44,832 nt of DNA, from positions 1 through 44,832 of IMG/VR virus record IMGVR_UViG_3300025645_000015; one strand, given 5' to 3'. The translations under genes were made by a program, and so were the position numbers. Position 1 is the stretch's first letter. Every line of letters begins with the position of its first letter. Origin of the DNA: a virus. Positions 1-7,150 of this stretch are shown here, piece by piece. The notes under the pieces are model-generated. The model was not told where the DNA came from, did not search any database, and was given only the letters and a program-made list of their open reading frames with translations.

Positions 1-127
1 ATTTCGGCCCATCATGGCAGCACATATGCACCCGCAAAGAGTTTGAAGATAGGGTTGAGGAGTTAAATAATATGAAAAAATGGAATGGTAAAGGGTTGCC
101 GCCTGTTGGGGCTGAGTGCGAATTAAG
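1..127. repeat. Terminal direct repeat, copy 1 (other copy 44706-44832)
   Basis: The first 127 bases are identical to the last 127 bases of the window. An exact overlap of this odd length is what a de Bruijn assembler with k=127 leaves when it closes a circle, so the natural molecule is probably circular or circularly permuted and 44705 bp long. A true 127-bp phage direct terminal repeat is possible but less likely. Confidence 0.95.
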
Positions 128-377
128 TAATTGTAATAACCAGTACGTTTGGTGCAAAATTAGATTTATGGGTGACGAGTTATGCGTTGTAGACCATAAT
201 AATTACAATGAGCAGCACTACCACCTTGGTAGCGTCAAATTCCGCCCAATCCAATCAGAGCGCGACAAGGTTGTTGAGCATATATGTAGTCATTTAACAA
301 ATCCTAACAAGGAGTCAATAGAATTCATGTATGATAAAGGATGGATAAACACAGAATCTTTAATCCTACCAAAATAA
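1..377 (+). CDS. Hypothetical phage protein, C-terminal part (gene continues from 44555)
   Basis: This is the 3' portion of a gene that starts at 44555 and crosses the circular junction. Frame is continuous: the internal Met codon at 72 equals position 44777 on the circle, 222 bases (74 codons) after the ATG at 44555. The full protein would be 175 residues. The part here carries a short region beginning KKWNGKGLPPVGAECELS, a form common in small phage proteins of unknown role. An independent start at 72 is possible but has no good ribosome binding site. No function can be assigned. Confidence 0.75.
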   Translation, partial: FGPSWQHICTRKEFEDRVEELNNMKKWNGKGLPPVGAECELSNCNNQYVWCKIRFMGDELCVVDHNNYNEQHYHLGSVKFRPIQSERDKVVEHICSHLTNPNKESIEFMYDKGWINTESLILPK

Positions 378-389
378 ACCGCGATACTT

Positions 390-406
390 TATAATGCCAC
401 TATAAT
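390..406 (+). promoter_or_regulatory. Two tandem -10-like hexamers before the tail operon
   Basis: TATAAT occurs at 390-395 and again at 401-406, one helical turn apart, in the short gap before the GTG-start gene at 425. No convincing -35 lies 16-18 bp upstream of either, so promoter activity is inferred only from the perfect -10 matches and the position. Confidence 0.35.
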
Positions 407-424
407 TCCAAATCAGGAAAAATA

Positions 425-868
425 GTGGCAGATTTAATTCAATCAAGCCTTGAAAAAGTCAAAGGCACAAAAGACCTAATAATTAACTTGTTAGACGATA
501 ACGAGACGTTCGCGTATAAGCAAGACGCTGACCAAATAATGATTATTCATAACACCAGTGGCGATACAATCACCCCAATACTAAAAGGCACATCTGCAAG
601 CGCTGCTTATAAAGTCCCAGGCTTAGGCGAATTAGATTTAACTGTCGGCTATCAAATCGGTGATATTTTAGACGGTGAATCTGTTATCATACCGCTAGAA
701 TCAGTGCGCAAGTGGATAGCTGGCATTTCATCAATTGAAAACGGTTCTGGCGCTACGTGCATAATTACAACGGATGGCAATCTCGCTATGTACGACTATA
801 TCTGGCTGCAAGGTGGCCGCGTAGTCGGTGGCGGCAAAATTACAACAAATTCAATAGTGTGGGGGTAA
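425..868 (+). CDS. Putative structural protein, paralogue of the 5759 gene
   Basis: The start is GTG with AGGAAA about 8 bases upstream; the protein is 147 residues. From about residue 38 it aligns with most of the 116-residue product at 5759-6109. Both share an N(D)TAG/NTSG-TPxI stretch, a VPGLGELDLTVGY / VAGVGDVDVSGGY stretch, a GESVIIPL / GASVAIPL strand and a final GxTC motif. This one has an extra N-terminal segment and about 20 extra C-terminal residues. It sits directly before the tail spike gene, so I infer a virion role such as decoration or adaptor. No family name is recognised. Confidence 0.6.
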   Translation: MADLIQSSLEKVKGTKDLIINLLDDNETFAYKQDADQIMIIHNTSGDTITPILKGTSASAAYKVPGLGELDLTVGYQIGDILDGESVIIPLESVRKWIAGISSIENGSGATCIITTDGNLAMYDYIWLQGGRVVGGGKITTNSIVWG

Positions 869-872
869 TAAA

Positions 873-2744
873 ATGGCCATTGGTGTATTAAAATCCGGTG
901 TGAATTCGCAAGACGTAACAGCTTCTACGGGTGAGGATGTTGTTGATACGGTTAATTATGTTTACTCATCCGTGCTAGCTGCGGCAGGTAACAATATACT
1001 TGACTTTGGTGCTGACGGCACCTTAATTGCGGATTCCGCCGCCGCACAAGCCGTTATAGACGCTGGATATACTTATGTTTTGCTACCGTACCGATCTGAG
1101 CCTTATAAATTAAATGGATTAATAGCGGCCAATAGGTTTTCGTTTGTTGGAGTTAGCGGTAAAGATGGACAAAAGCCAACTATTGAGGCCAGCGGAACAG
1201 TTATTACGATTGGTGCGCATACTGGCGCTAAACTAGATAATTTTGAGACGTTTAGAAATATTAAAATAAACGTCATTGCTGATGTGGTAGATGGGGTTTT
1301 TGATATGCGTTCATGTCGCAACTTTGTAATAGATTCCACGGTTGAGATATACGCAAGTCAGCAATATTGGATTGGCACATTAGTTAAATCATCGCGATCT
1401 TACCAATGTACAATATCTGCAAAAAACTTTGCCAAAGGTGTTTCACTAATTGAAATAGGTGACAATGCAGGTGGTGAGGTATTAGATAATATTAACTTAA
1501 CAAACGCATTAGTGCAGGGTAATGTTGCAATAATGCAGCGCGACAATGTAGCTGCCTATAACTTACATAACATTTCTATTGACGGTCTTAAGTGCAGAGA
1601 ATCGGCAGGCTCAGGAGAAGCGACTCTAGCAAATCAGGGCATGACTCACATAACATCGAGCTTAACAGCAGGTGATACGATTATAAATGTTACTGACGCC
1701 ACCCAACTTAAGCAAGGCAATCTTGTAGCTAATGATTTAATTTACATTGGACAACGCAACAATGCTGAATATGTTCGAGTATTGAGTAAGTCAGGTAATG
1801 CAATTACGCTTGATACCCCGTTGCGATTCAATCACTCGAATGATGCAAACAGTAGTGGTATCGGTGAGCCGGTTATCTATGGGCCTGTTTATATAACACT
1901 TGATAGCGTTAGGGGCTTAAACGCGGGTCAAGTGCATTTCGAACGCGGTTTTGTTGCAATGCATTTACACAATCCATTAGCTACATCATTTGGCACATTG
2001 CATGACACAAGTAAAAACCTAATTATGTGTACCCACACCGGCAAAGATAATGTCATCAATACAATACAAGGTGGTAACACTGGTTGGGCTGGGAATATTG
2101 CGATAATGAATAGACCTGCGCACGCAAACACAAGTGCAGCAATTAAGCCTTGGAAAATAGCAAGTAAGCCAGTTATTGACGCCCCGTTTGTTACACAAGT
2201 TGGTACGGTTCCAGCCGGCAAATATCTATGGAGTTACCAGTATCAAAATAAAACAGAAGTCGCCAGAGTTTTTGCTTCAACTACAGCGGATCTAGGGGAT
2301 TGCTCTGATTTTTATATAAACATGGATGGTTCGGTTACAATAGTTACATCAACTGCTGGGTTATTTGTTGGTCAAAAGTCCTGTTTGCATATCAGACAGG
2401 ATGCTACTGGTGGCCGCATAGTCTTTGGTTTTGACGCAACATTTACGCTCATAAAACCATACAAGGCATCCACTTCAGCTTATGCTGTTGATACTTTGGA
2501 ATTCGAGTGGAATGGCACTGTGTGGGTTGAGCAAAGACGATCACCGAGAATAACCGACAAGCCTTACTTTGTGACCACTACAACTTTACTAAATACTATC
2601 GCGCAGAACATAAATGCACAGTATAAAGAAAAAGATTTGGAAGTACTTAACTCAACAACAGGTCTTATTGTTCGGGCTGTAGATGGCACAGCCGGTGCTA
2701 TTTGGGTTAATAGAGATGGTACAACAGCCGCCACACCGGTCTGA
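873..2744 (+). CDS. Tail spike / tail fibre with beta-helix-like fold
   Basis: This 623-residue protein starts behind a GGGGG ribosome binding site. After about 40 residues it shows NILDFGADGTLIADSAAA, the form typical of the start of pectate-lyase-like right-handed beta-helix tailspikes (DFGADG followed by a repeated aliphatic pattern). The middle, about residues 80-420, is rich in regularly spaced Ile/Val/Asn as in stacked beta-coils. The C-terminal 150 residues look like a separate globular domain. Such proteins bind or cleave host surface polysaccharide. No catalytic residues can be named from sequence alone. Unusually, it lies upstream of the connector genes instead of after the tape measure. 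Confidence 0.75.
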   Translation: MAIGVLKSGVNSQDVTASTGEDVVDTVNYVYSSVLAAAGNNILDFGADGTLIADSAAAQAVIDAGYTYVLLPYRSEPYKLNGLIAANRFSFVGVSGKDGQKPTIEASGTVITIGAHTGAKLDNFETFRNIKINVIADVVDGVFDMRSCRNFVIDSTVEIYASQQYWIGTLVKSSRSYQCTISAKNFAKGVSLIEIGDNAGGEVLDNINLTNALVQGNVAIMQRDNVAAYNLHNISIDGLKCRESAGSGEATLANQGMTHITSSLTAGDTIINVTDATQLKQGNLVANDLIYIGQRNNAEYVRVLSKSGNAITLDTPLRFNHSNDANSSGIGEPVIYGPVYITLDSVRGLNAGQVHFERGFVAMHLHNPLATSFGTLHDTSKNLIMCTHTGKDNVINTIQGGNTGWAGNIAIMNRPAHANTSAAIKPWKIASKPVIDAPFVTQVGTVPAGKYLWSYQYQNKTEVARVFASTTADLGDCSDFYINMDGSVTIVTSTAGLFVGQKSCLHIRQDATGGRIVFGFDATFTLIKPYKASTSAYAVDTLEFEWNGTVWVEQRRSPRITDKPYFVTTTTLLNTIAQNINAQYKEKDLEVLNSTTGLIVRAVDGTAGAIWVNRDGTTAATPV

Positions 2745-2749
2745 TCAGT

Positions 2750-2818
2750 ATGACTATCTCAATCACACCAACAGGCATCAAAGTCACTGGCTCAGCTATA
2801 GCGTCAATAGAGGTCTAA
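2750..2818 (+). CDS. Possible 22-residue ORF between tail spike and connector
   Basis: ATG at 2750 opens a 22-codon frame beginning MTISITPTGIKVTGSA that ends with TAA immediately before the ATG at 2819. The exact abutment suggests translational coupling, but no Shine-Dalgarno sequence precedes it. The Thr/Ile/Val-rich composition resembles the start of a beta-sandwich domain. It could be a real micro-protein or leftover sequence. Confidence 0.3.
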   Translation: MTISITPTGIKVTGSAIASIEV

Positions 2819-3250
2819 ATGCCAACACTAAGCACAGACTCATACACAACCGAGGCAGAGTATACGACGTATGCTACTGCTCGTGGCATAACCGTTGATA
2901 CGTCAACAATTGACGCTGATTTGGTACTGTCCGCTGATTTTATTAGCACATATTACAATATTGCTGACGAATACAAGTTGCCAGATATTGCCGACGAGTA
3001 TTTAACACTCATAAACAAAGCCGCATTAAAAGCGGTTGAGTTGCAGCAAGCTGGACGATTGACGATTGATTATGCCGCGATTAGTGGCGGGCTGATTAAA
3101 CGCACATTCAAAAAGGCTGACGCACTCGAAAAAGAAATCGAATACCAAGAAGGCACGACACCGACATATAAACCTCGTGTGCCTGAGCTTGATTTGTTGA
3201 TGCGTCCGTTTTTGGCGGGTGGCGGTAATTTGGGTAAGAAGCTAGTATGA
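2819..3250 (+). CDS. Head-tail connector (DnaT-like / gp6-type adaptor)
   Basis: The 143-residue protein begins with a segment containing TEAEYTTYATARG, followed by an alpha-helical region with repeated Ala/Leu, as in phage proteins annotated DnaT-like or gp6-type head-tail adaptors. It starts the neck/tail-joining run and its stop overlaps the next ATG (ATGA). In this family the protein forms the ring attached below the portal. Order and length fit; family assignment is by pattern only. Confidence 0.6.
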   Translation: MPTLSTDSYTTEAEYTTYATARGITVDTSTIDADLVLSADFISTYYNIADEYKLPDIADEYLTLINKAALKAVELQQAGRLTIDYAAISGGLIKRTFKKADALEKEIEYQEGTTPTYKPRVPELDLLMRPFLAGGGNLGKKLV

Positions 3251-3609
3251 CCGATACAGTCTTTTACAATGAAATGGTTGAACTCGCAGAGGAATTGCTC
3301 GACGAGTTTGGCCGACCTGTCACGCTAGTTATGGCGGGACAAGAAGCGGGTTTTGACCAGTACGGCAATGCTGTAGGCGCGACACCTGATGTTTCTGTTA
3401 GTGGCTTAGGATGCTCACTAAACTACAAAATTGGCGAGATAGACGGCTCAGTAATTCAGATGGGTGACGCTAAACTGTTGTACAAGGGCGAGACTCCATT
3501 AATTAATATGACGGTGACGCTTGATGGTGTAAAGTGGCGTGTGGTGGCGCTAAATCCGCTTAACCCTGCTGGTGTTTTGATTATGTATAGTTTGCAGTTG
3601 AGGAAATAG
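3247..3609 (+). CDS. Head closure / head-tail joining protein
   Basis: The 120-residue protein overlaps the previous gene by 4 bases. It has the pattern of phage head-closure proteins: an N-terminal helix (ELAEELLDEFGRPVTL), then beta strands including GCSLNYKIGEIDGSVIQMGD and a final strand pair around VKWRVVALNPLNPAGVLIMY. Such proteins plug the connector and bind the tail terminator. The position between connector and tail-completion genes supports this. Confidence 0.6.
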   Translation: MTDTVFYNEMVELAEELLDEFGRPVTLVMAGQEAGFDQYGNAVGATPDVSVSGLGCSLNYKIGEIDGSVIQMGDAKLLYKGETPLINMTVTLDGVKWRVVALNPLNPAGVLIMYSLQLRK

Positions 3610-3610
3610 G

Positions 3611-3859
3611 ATGACAATTAAAATAGTTTTACCAAGCGGTGACATGAAAGCAGGTTATGGCACGAAAGTATACACGGATAGCGGGGATGAGATAAAAGGA
3701 GTGACGAGCATAAACATAAATATAGATCCTAACTCTCTAATAACCGCGACAATGACTGTTATTGTGTCAGAAATAGAAAACTTAAGTAGTGTAGTTTCTG
3801 TTCTATCTCCAGATACAATAAAATCTATTGAGCAATTTGGTTATACGGTTAGTCAATGA
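3611..3859 (+). CDS. Small conserved phage protein in the neck cluster
   Basis: The 82-residue protein starts one base after the previous stop. It is mostly beta: an IKIVLPSGD start, then KVYTDSGDEIKGVTSI and alternating polar/apolar residues. Similar short proteins lie between neck genes of many phages without a known job. It overlaps the next ATG by 4 bases, so it is clearly part of the operon. Confidence 0.6.
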   Translation: MTIKIVLPSGDMKAGYGTKVYTDSGDEIKGVTSININIDPNSLITATMTVIVSEIENLSSVVSVLSPDTIKSIEQFGYTVSQ

Positions 3860-4269
3860 CAACCACCAACCTATCCGCAAAGCTGGCAGAGTTCCGCAAA
3901 CTATCACGAGATAGGATGCAAACTGTTGTCGAGAAATCGCTGATTAGGTCGGGCACTTCTGTCATTGTTGAATCGCCAGTTGATACCGGTAGATTTGCGG
4001 CCAACTGGATGTTTGCATTTGGTGACTATGACGGCACAACGATTAATGGTGATTTCAGTGGAGAAGGCGAGAAACAAGGCTCGATTAATAAGCTAACGTC
4101 GAACGTGTCTAACATCGAGCTTGGTTCAACTTTTTTTATGACAAACTCATTGCCTTATGCCGACCGATTAGAAAATAAGGAATGGTCAGCAAAAGGCAGT
4201 AAAATGGTTTACAGGGCCGTGATGAATTTCCCTGCCGTGGTTGCTGATGAAGTTGGAAAGGTTAAATAA
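3856..4269 (+). CDS. Tail completion / neck protein (HK97 gp10-like)
   Basis: The 137-residue protein has the SPVDTGRFAANWMF signature typical of HK97-gp10 / gpZ-like minor tail proteins, in which a DTG(R)-(L/F)..(S/N)W motif follows an N-terminal helix. It overlaps its neighbours at both ends (ATGA, then TAATG). The role inferred from the family is at the head-tail interface during tail attachment. Confidence 0.7.
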   Translation: MTTTNLSAKLAEFRKLSRDRMQTVVEKSLIRSGTSVIVESPVDTGRFAANWMFAFGDYDGTTINGDFSGEGEKQGSINKLTSNVSNIELGSTFFMTNSLPYADRLENKEWSAKGSKMVYRAVMNFPAVVADEVGKVK

Positions 4270-4682
4270 TGACAACAATAAACGAATCATATGTAAGTAA
4301 AGCGCTGATCGACCACTTAATGAGCATTCCAAACTTGCCACATATTGTGACTGAAAATACGGCTTATACCCCTGTCATTGGCACTCCTTATTTGCGTGAA
4401 ATGGACATTCCAGCAATCACTCAGGCGCCAACGCTAAACACAACTGGCTATCAACGCAGAGATGGCGCCTATCGTATCGGGCTGTTTTATCCAAAAAGTA
4501 CAGGCAAGTTTCAGGCCCTGGCTATTGCTGACAAAATCATATCAAGGTTTTATCGTGGTCTTAGATTGGAATATGAAGAACAAACGGTTGAGATTAAAAC
4601 GACTGACCGCGAGCAGATTTATACTGATGGCGAATTTATTCAGTGCGGATTGATGATTAGATATACTGTTGTTGTGAATTAG
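4269..4682 (+). CDS. Tail terminator (DUF4128-like)
   Basis: The 137-residue protein follows the neck protein directly. It has an N-terminal helix with a central TGYQRRDGAYRIGLFYPKS strand pair and FYRG...E, as in DUF4128 / gpU-like tail terminators that cap the tail tube. The next gene downstream, after a long gene-free block, is the tail tube gene, which is the expected partner. Confidence 0.65.
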   Translation: MTTINESYVSKALIDHLMSIPNLPHIVTENTAYTPVIGTPYLREMDIPAITQAPTLNTTGYQRRDGAYRIGLFYPKSTGKFQALAIADKIISRFYRGLRLEYEEQTVEIKTTDREQIYTDGEFIQCGLMIRYTVVVN

Positions 4683-5160
4683 TCCGTAGCGCCACAGTGG
4701 ACTAGCCTGCATGATGGGGACAAAATAAATAAAAACCCCGACTTGCCCATATATCGTTTGTCATTAACAACCCGTAACTGCTAAGCAAGGAGAGCTTAAA
4801 CTAAGATTGCGACTCACTGGACCAGATGGTACTACAGAATACTTATTCAACTGATGACTGGTGGCCACTTAAACACCTGCGAATACCGCTGACGTACAAT
4901 CATCATGTGAATAAACATTCACCGCGCCTGCGGTCACTTGTCTAAACCGTTATCATTACTCAGGAGTCCAAGCCTCGCTTGAGTGATTCGTCAGTTGTTC
5001 CGGTTTATTCTTGATTATTTAGCTAATCACTCTGAATTTGCGCTTGTAGCCTATTTAATTCGCAAACTCTTTAGGCTGGTCTCATTTAGTTATGATTGAC
5101 CGCTTCTAACGGCTAATTATCACGTTGCATATAAAAACCCTCTCGTTAGGTTATTTATTC
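4680..5160. ncRNA. Candidate large structured non-coding RNA in a gene-free block (4683-5301)
   Basis: About 620 bp here have no convincing ORF on either strand although the surrounding genes overlap. Many inverted repeats are visible on the plus strand: 4680-4685/4699-4704 (TAGTCC), 4782-4786/4794-4798, 4860-4863/4874-4877, 4907-4912/4917-4922 (6 bp, AAAC loop), 4922-4925/4930-4933, 4943-4949/5001-5007 (7 bp) enclosing 4955-4962/4980-4987 (8 bp with one G-U), 5012-5017/5024-5029, 5037-5042/5061-5066, 5048-5053/5072-5077 and 5095-5102/5110-5117. Two of these interleave as a pseudoknot. By size and phage context it recalls GOLLD or ROOL ornate RNAs, but I see no identifying motif. The strand is unresolved: G-U pairs mildly favour plus, while the dyad at 5221 could drive the minus strand. 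Confidence 0.5.
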
Positions 5161-5182
5161 TCTTTTCCTAGACCGCAAAACA

Positions 5183-5252
5183 AATATACACCACCACATA
5201 AAAACCGCAACCTTTAAATAACTGGTAAGACCAGTGCTATTTATTGTACAAT
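5183..5252. promoter_or_regulatory. Dyad site ACTGGTAAGACCAGT (5221-5235), atypical copy
   Basis: This is a perfect 15-bp dyad of the phage-wide element, but without the GTG at the usual distance. Rightward, TACAAT (5247-5252) follows 11 bp after it, the same spacing as the portal-side -10 at 39471, and could serve the tail tube gene. Leftward, TATATT (read on minus, 5183-5188) preceded by GTG lies about 32 bp away with a weak TTG-containing -35. Which direction is active is inferred only. Confidence 0.5.
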
Positions 5253-5301
5253 TGGCAAAGGATGATCGATCGATTAACTATTTTTATATGAGGGCTTTAA
5301 A

Positions 5302-5748
5302 ATGCCAGTAATGACTAGTACAGAAACAATTCTGCGAGTATCCGCAGCTACACCAGCAACGTTCGACGAAGCAGGCTATGCAGCGCTTACATTCACGGAA
5401 GTAAAAGAAGTAACCACAATTCCCGCGTATGGACCAACTCGTCAAGTTGTAAACCATGAGCCGTTAGCAACTGGCGTAACTGAAAAATACGGCGGCTTTA
5501 TCAACTATGGTTCTGTTGCTGTAGATGGCGCTTATGATTCTATTGACGCTGGACAATCTATTTTACGCGCTAACGTGTTATCAGCTACCGCATTGTTATC
5601 AGTCGCTATCGAATACCAAGATGGCTCAATAGATTACACATACGGCAAAGCATTCAGCGCAACTAAAGCCCCAGGCTCTGCAAACTCAATGGTTGGTTCT
5701 TCTATGAACATCGAGTTTAACAAGCCTATCGTCGAAGTCGCAGCGTAA
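5302..5748 (+). CDS. Major tail tube protein
   Basis: The 148-residue protein sits between the tail terminator and the tail chaperones, the usual position of the tube protein. It is beta-rich with EVTTIPAYGPTRQVVNHEPLA near residue 35, matching gpV-like tube proteins that carry an early strand-loop of this type. It starts behind GAGGGC. It should polymerise as rings around the tape measure. Confidence 0.7.
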   Translation: MPVMTSTETILRVSAATPATFDEAGYAALTFTEVKEVTTIPAYGPTRQVVNHEPLATGVTEKYGGFINYGSVAVDGAYDSIDAGQSILRANVLSATALLSVAIEYQDGSIDYTYGKAFSATKAPGSANSMVGSSMNIEFNKPIVEVAA

Positions 5749-5758
5749 GGAGTAGATT

Positions 5759-6109
5759 ATGGCTACTATCACACCAACGCTGATGACGGGCAGCGGAAAG
5801 CGCACGATGGTTGAAGTTGATTTGACCGGAACTGCTGACACGTTTACCTATGTTGCATCATACAAGCCAACGCTAATCATGCGTAACGATACAGCCGGCG
5901 CATTAACTCCGGTTATTGACGGTGACGGCGGAACTGTTGTTCCTGTCGCGGGCGTGGGTGATGTTGACGTGTCAGGCGGGTACTCTGTTGGCTCAATCGC
6001 TATCGGGGCATCTGTCGCAATACCGCTAAATACAATTAGTGCATATTTATCCGGCACCATCGCTATCACTGGCGGCACTGGGCTTACTTGTAGTTTGTTG
6101 CATTTTTAA
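5759..6109 (+). CDS. Small structural protein, paralogue of the 425 gene
   Basis: The 116-residue protein has a GGAG ribosome binding site and follows the tail tube gene. It aligns along most of its length with residues 38-120 of the product at 425-868, sharing the TPVI strand, the GVGDVDVSGGY motif, GASVAIPL and a final GLTC. Its placement with tail genes and its all-beta pattern suggest a virion protein, perhaps a tail decoration. The role is inferred. Confidence 0.6.
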   Translation: MATITPTLMTGSGKRTMVEVDLTGTADTFTYVASYKPTLIMRNDTAGALTPVIDGDGGTVVPVAGVGDVDVSGGYSVGSIAIGASVAIPLNTISAYLSGTIAITGGTGLTCSLLHF

Positions 6110-6113
6110 TTAA

Positions 6114-6136
6114 TAGGGGCTTAGCGCCCCTATTTT
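6114..6136. terminator. Bidirectional rho-independent terminator
   Basis: TAGGGGC (6114-6120), a 5-base loop and GCCCCTA (6126-6132) form a perfect 7-bp stem followed by TTTT on plus and by an A/T-rich run on minus. It lies between the convergent genes ending at 6109 (+) and 6135 (-). Confidence 0.85.
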
Positions 6137-6536
6137 ATTCTCCACAGCCTTTACCAACTTTTCCTTTATCTCTATCATCAACAAAGTCAGCCCAATTAAC
6201 CCATCCTTTAGGGCAGTGGAAACCCCAACTCCTAATTACTGGCCCAGTTATAAACAATGTCCAAGCTGGTCCATTCAAGATTTTAAGCATGTGAGCGAAC
6301 TTAGCAGACCTAACTAGTGGTAAAAACCTTTTTGGTATTCTTGAGCCATTTTTGTGCACCTCCAATAACTTGCCTTTCAACAAAAAACTTACTGACCACC
6401 AAGGGTGATCGTGCAATGCTCGATCATCATCGTCATGCATTATCTTGTGGAGATATACGTTAAAGTACTTGTTGCGTGGTATCAACCACCACCGATGCAT
6501 GTAGTTATCGCCTATTATAAAATCTGGTTTTCTCAC
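6135..6536 (-). CDS. Cupin-like phage accessory protein
   Basis: I place the start at GTG (6534-6536) because GGAG lies 8 bases upstream; a TTG at 6554 has no such site. The protein of about 133 residues has the signature of a phage cupin-fold family: YMHRWWLIPRNKYFNVYLH, then DDDDRALHDHPWW with an HxH pair, and later a GFHCP strand. The histidines are where cupins bind metal. The substrate is unknown. It is a stand-alone leftward cassette inside the tail operon, with its own dyad promoter at 6569-6607 and a terminator at 6114. Confidence 0.65.
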   Translation of the reverse strand: MRKPDFIIGDNYMHRWWLIPRNKYFNVYLHKIMHDDDDRALHDHPWWSVSFLLKGKLLEVHKNGSRIPKRFLPLVRSAKFAHMLKILNGPAWTLFITGPVIRSWGFHCPKGWVNWADFVDDRDKGKVGKGCGE

Positions 6537-6568
6537 TCTACCAACTCCATCCAATTAAAAGAAAAACA

Positions 6569-6613
6569 AAGATACCACACTTTATTGTAAACACTGGTCT
6601 TACCAGTTACACT
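6569..6613. promoter_or_regulatory. Dyad promoter (leftward) overlapping a rightward promoter
   Basis: The dyad ACTGGTCTTACCAGT is at 6593-6607. Leftward, 18 bp later, the -10 TATCTT lies at 6574-6569 with GTG at spacer positions 15-17; it faces the cupin-like gene. Rightward, TTGTAA (6585-6590), a 17-bp spacer and TACACT (6608-6613) form a standard promoter for the tail chaperone, with the dyad filling the spacer. A protein on the dyad should therefore block the rightward promoter. Confidence 0.75.
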
Positions 6614-6706
6614 AATGCAGCTAGTAAAAGGGTCATGCCCCGCGAGACTCATCCACTCGCACTAGCATTCAATTAATGGATGCAAAGACGCTGATGAGGC
6701 TTTATC

Positions 6707-7150
6707 ATGGCTAAAGATTTAGAATTCGACTTTTCACAACTAGAATTAAACGACACGGCAGAATGTCATATCACATTCCCAGATGGACGTTTATGTTATA
6801 TGCCTAAAATCGACGAAAACGGCAATAAAGTAGATGACGAAACTAAGCCGTTATTGATTTTGTTGTATGGCTCAGACTCAAAGCAGGCAAGAACTGCAAA
6901 CCTTGCGCGACTTCGCAAGCTGGATAAAATCGAGAAGAAGCGCCACAAAGATTCGCTGCCATCTGACAGCGAGATTGAAAGCAGGCTTGAAATTAACCGA
7001 GAATTCGTTGCAGAGTTAACGTGTGGCTGGAAAAACTTTAAAGAGAGTTTCACTCGTGAACAAGCTTTAGACTTTTACAAAAAGTACCCGATTGTTTATG
7101 AGCAAGTTGACAAGCATATTGCCGACCGGACTAACTACGTAAAAAAGTAA
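6707..7150 (+). CDS. Tail assembly chaperone, short form (gpG-like)
   Basis: The 147-residue product starts with ATG behind GAGG and has a mixed alpha/beta pattern with a charged C-terminus. It lies immediately before the tape measure region and ends in TAC GTA AAA AAG TAA, a slippery end that marks it as the upstream partner of a lambda G/GT-type pair. Chaperones of this kind bind the tape measure and recruit tail tube subunits. Confidence 0.8.
   Translation: MAKDLEFDFSQLELNDTAECHITFPDGRLCYMPKIDENGNKVDDETKPLLILLYGSDSKQARTANLARLRKLDKIEKKRHKDSLPSDSEIESRLEINREFVAELTCGWKNFKESFTREQALDFYKKYPIVYEQVDKHIADRTNYVKK

Noticed and set aside
2735-2749. ACCGGTCTGATCAGT at the end of the tail spike gene
   Set aside because: Two mismatches to the dyad and no GTG plus -10 at the right distance either way; at most a decayed site.
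4900-5010. tRNA genes in the structured block
   Set aside because: No GTTC-RA-Y T-loop, acceptor stem and anticodon arm combination could be assembled; hairpins do not fit a cloverleaf.
4680-5160. Group I or group II intron as an explanation for the gene-free block
   Set aside because: The block lies between two intact genes rather than inside one, and I could not find convincing P/Q/R/S or domain V-like elements.
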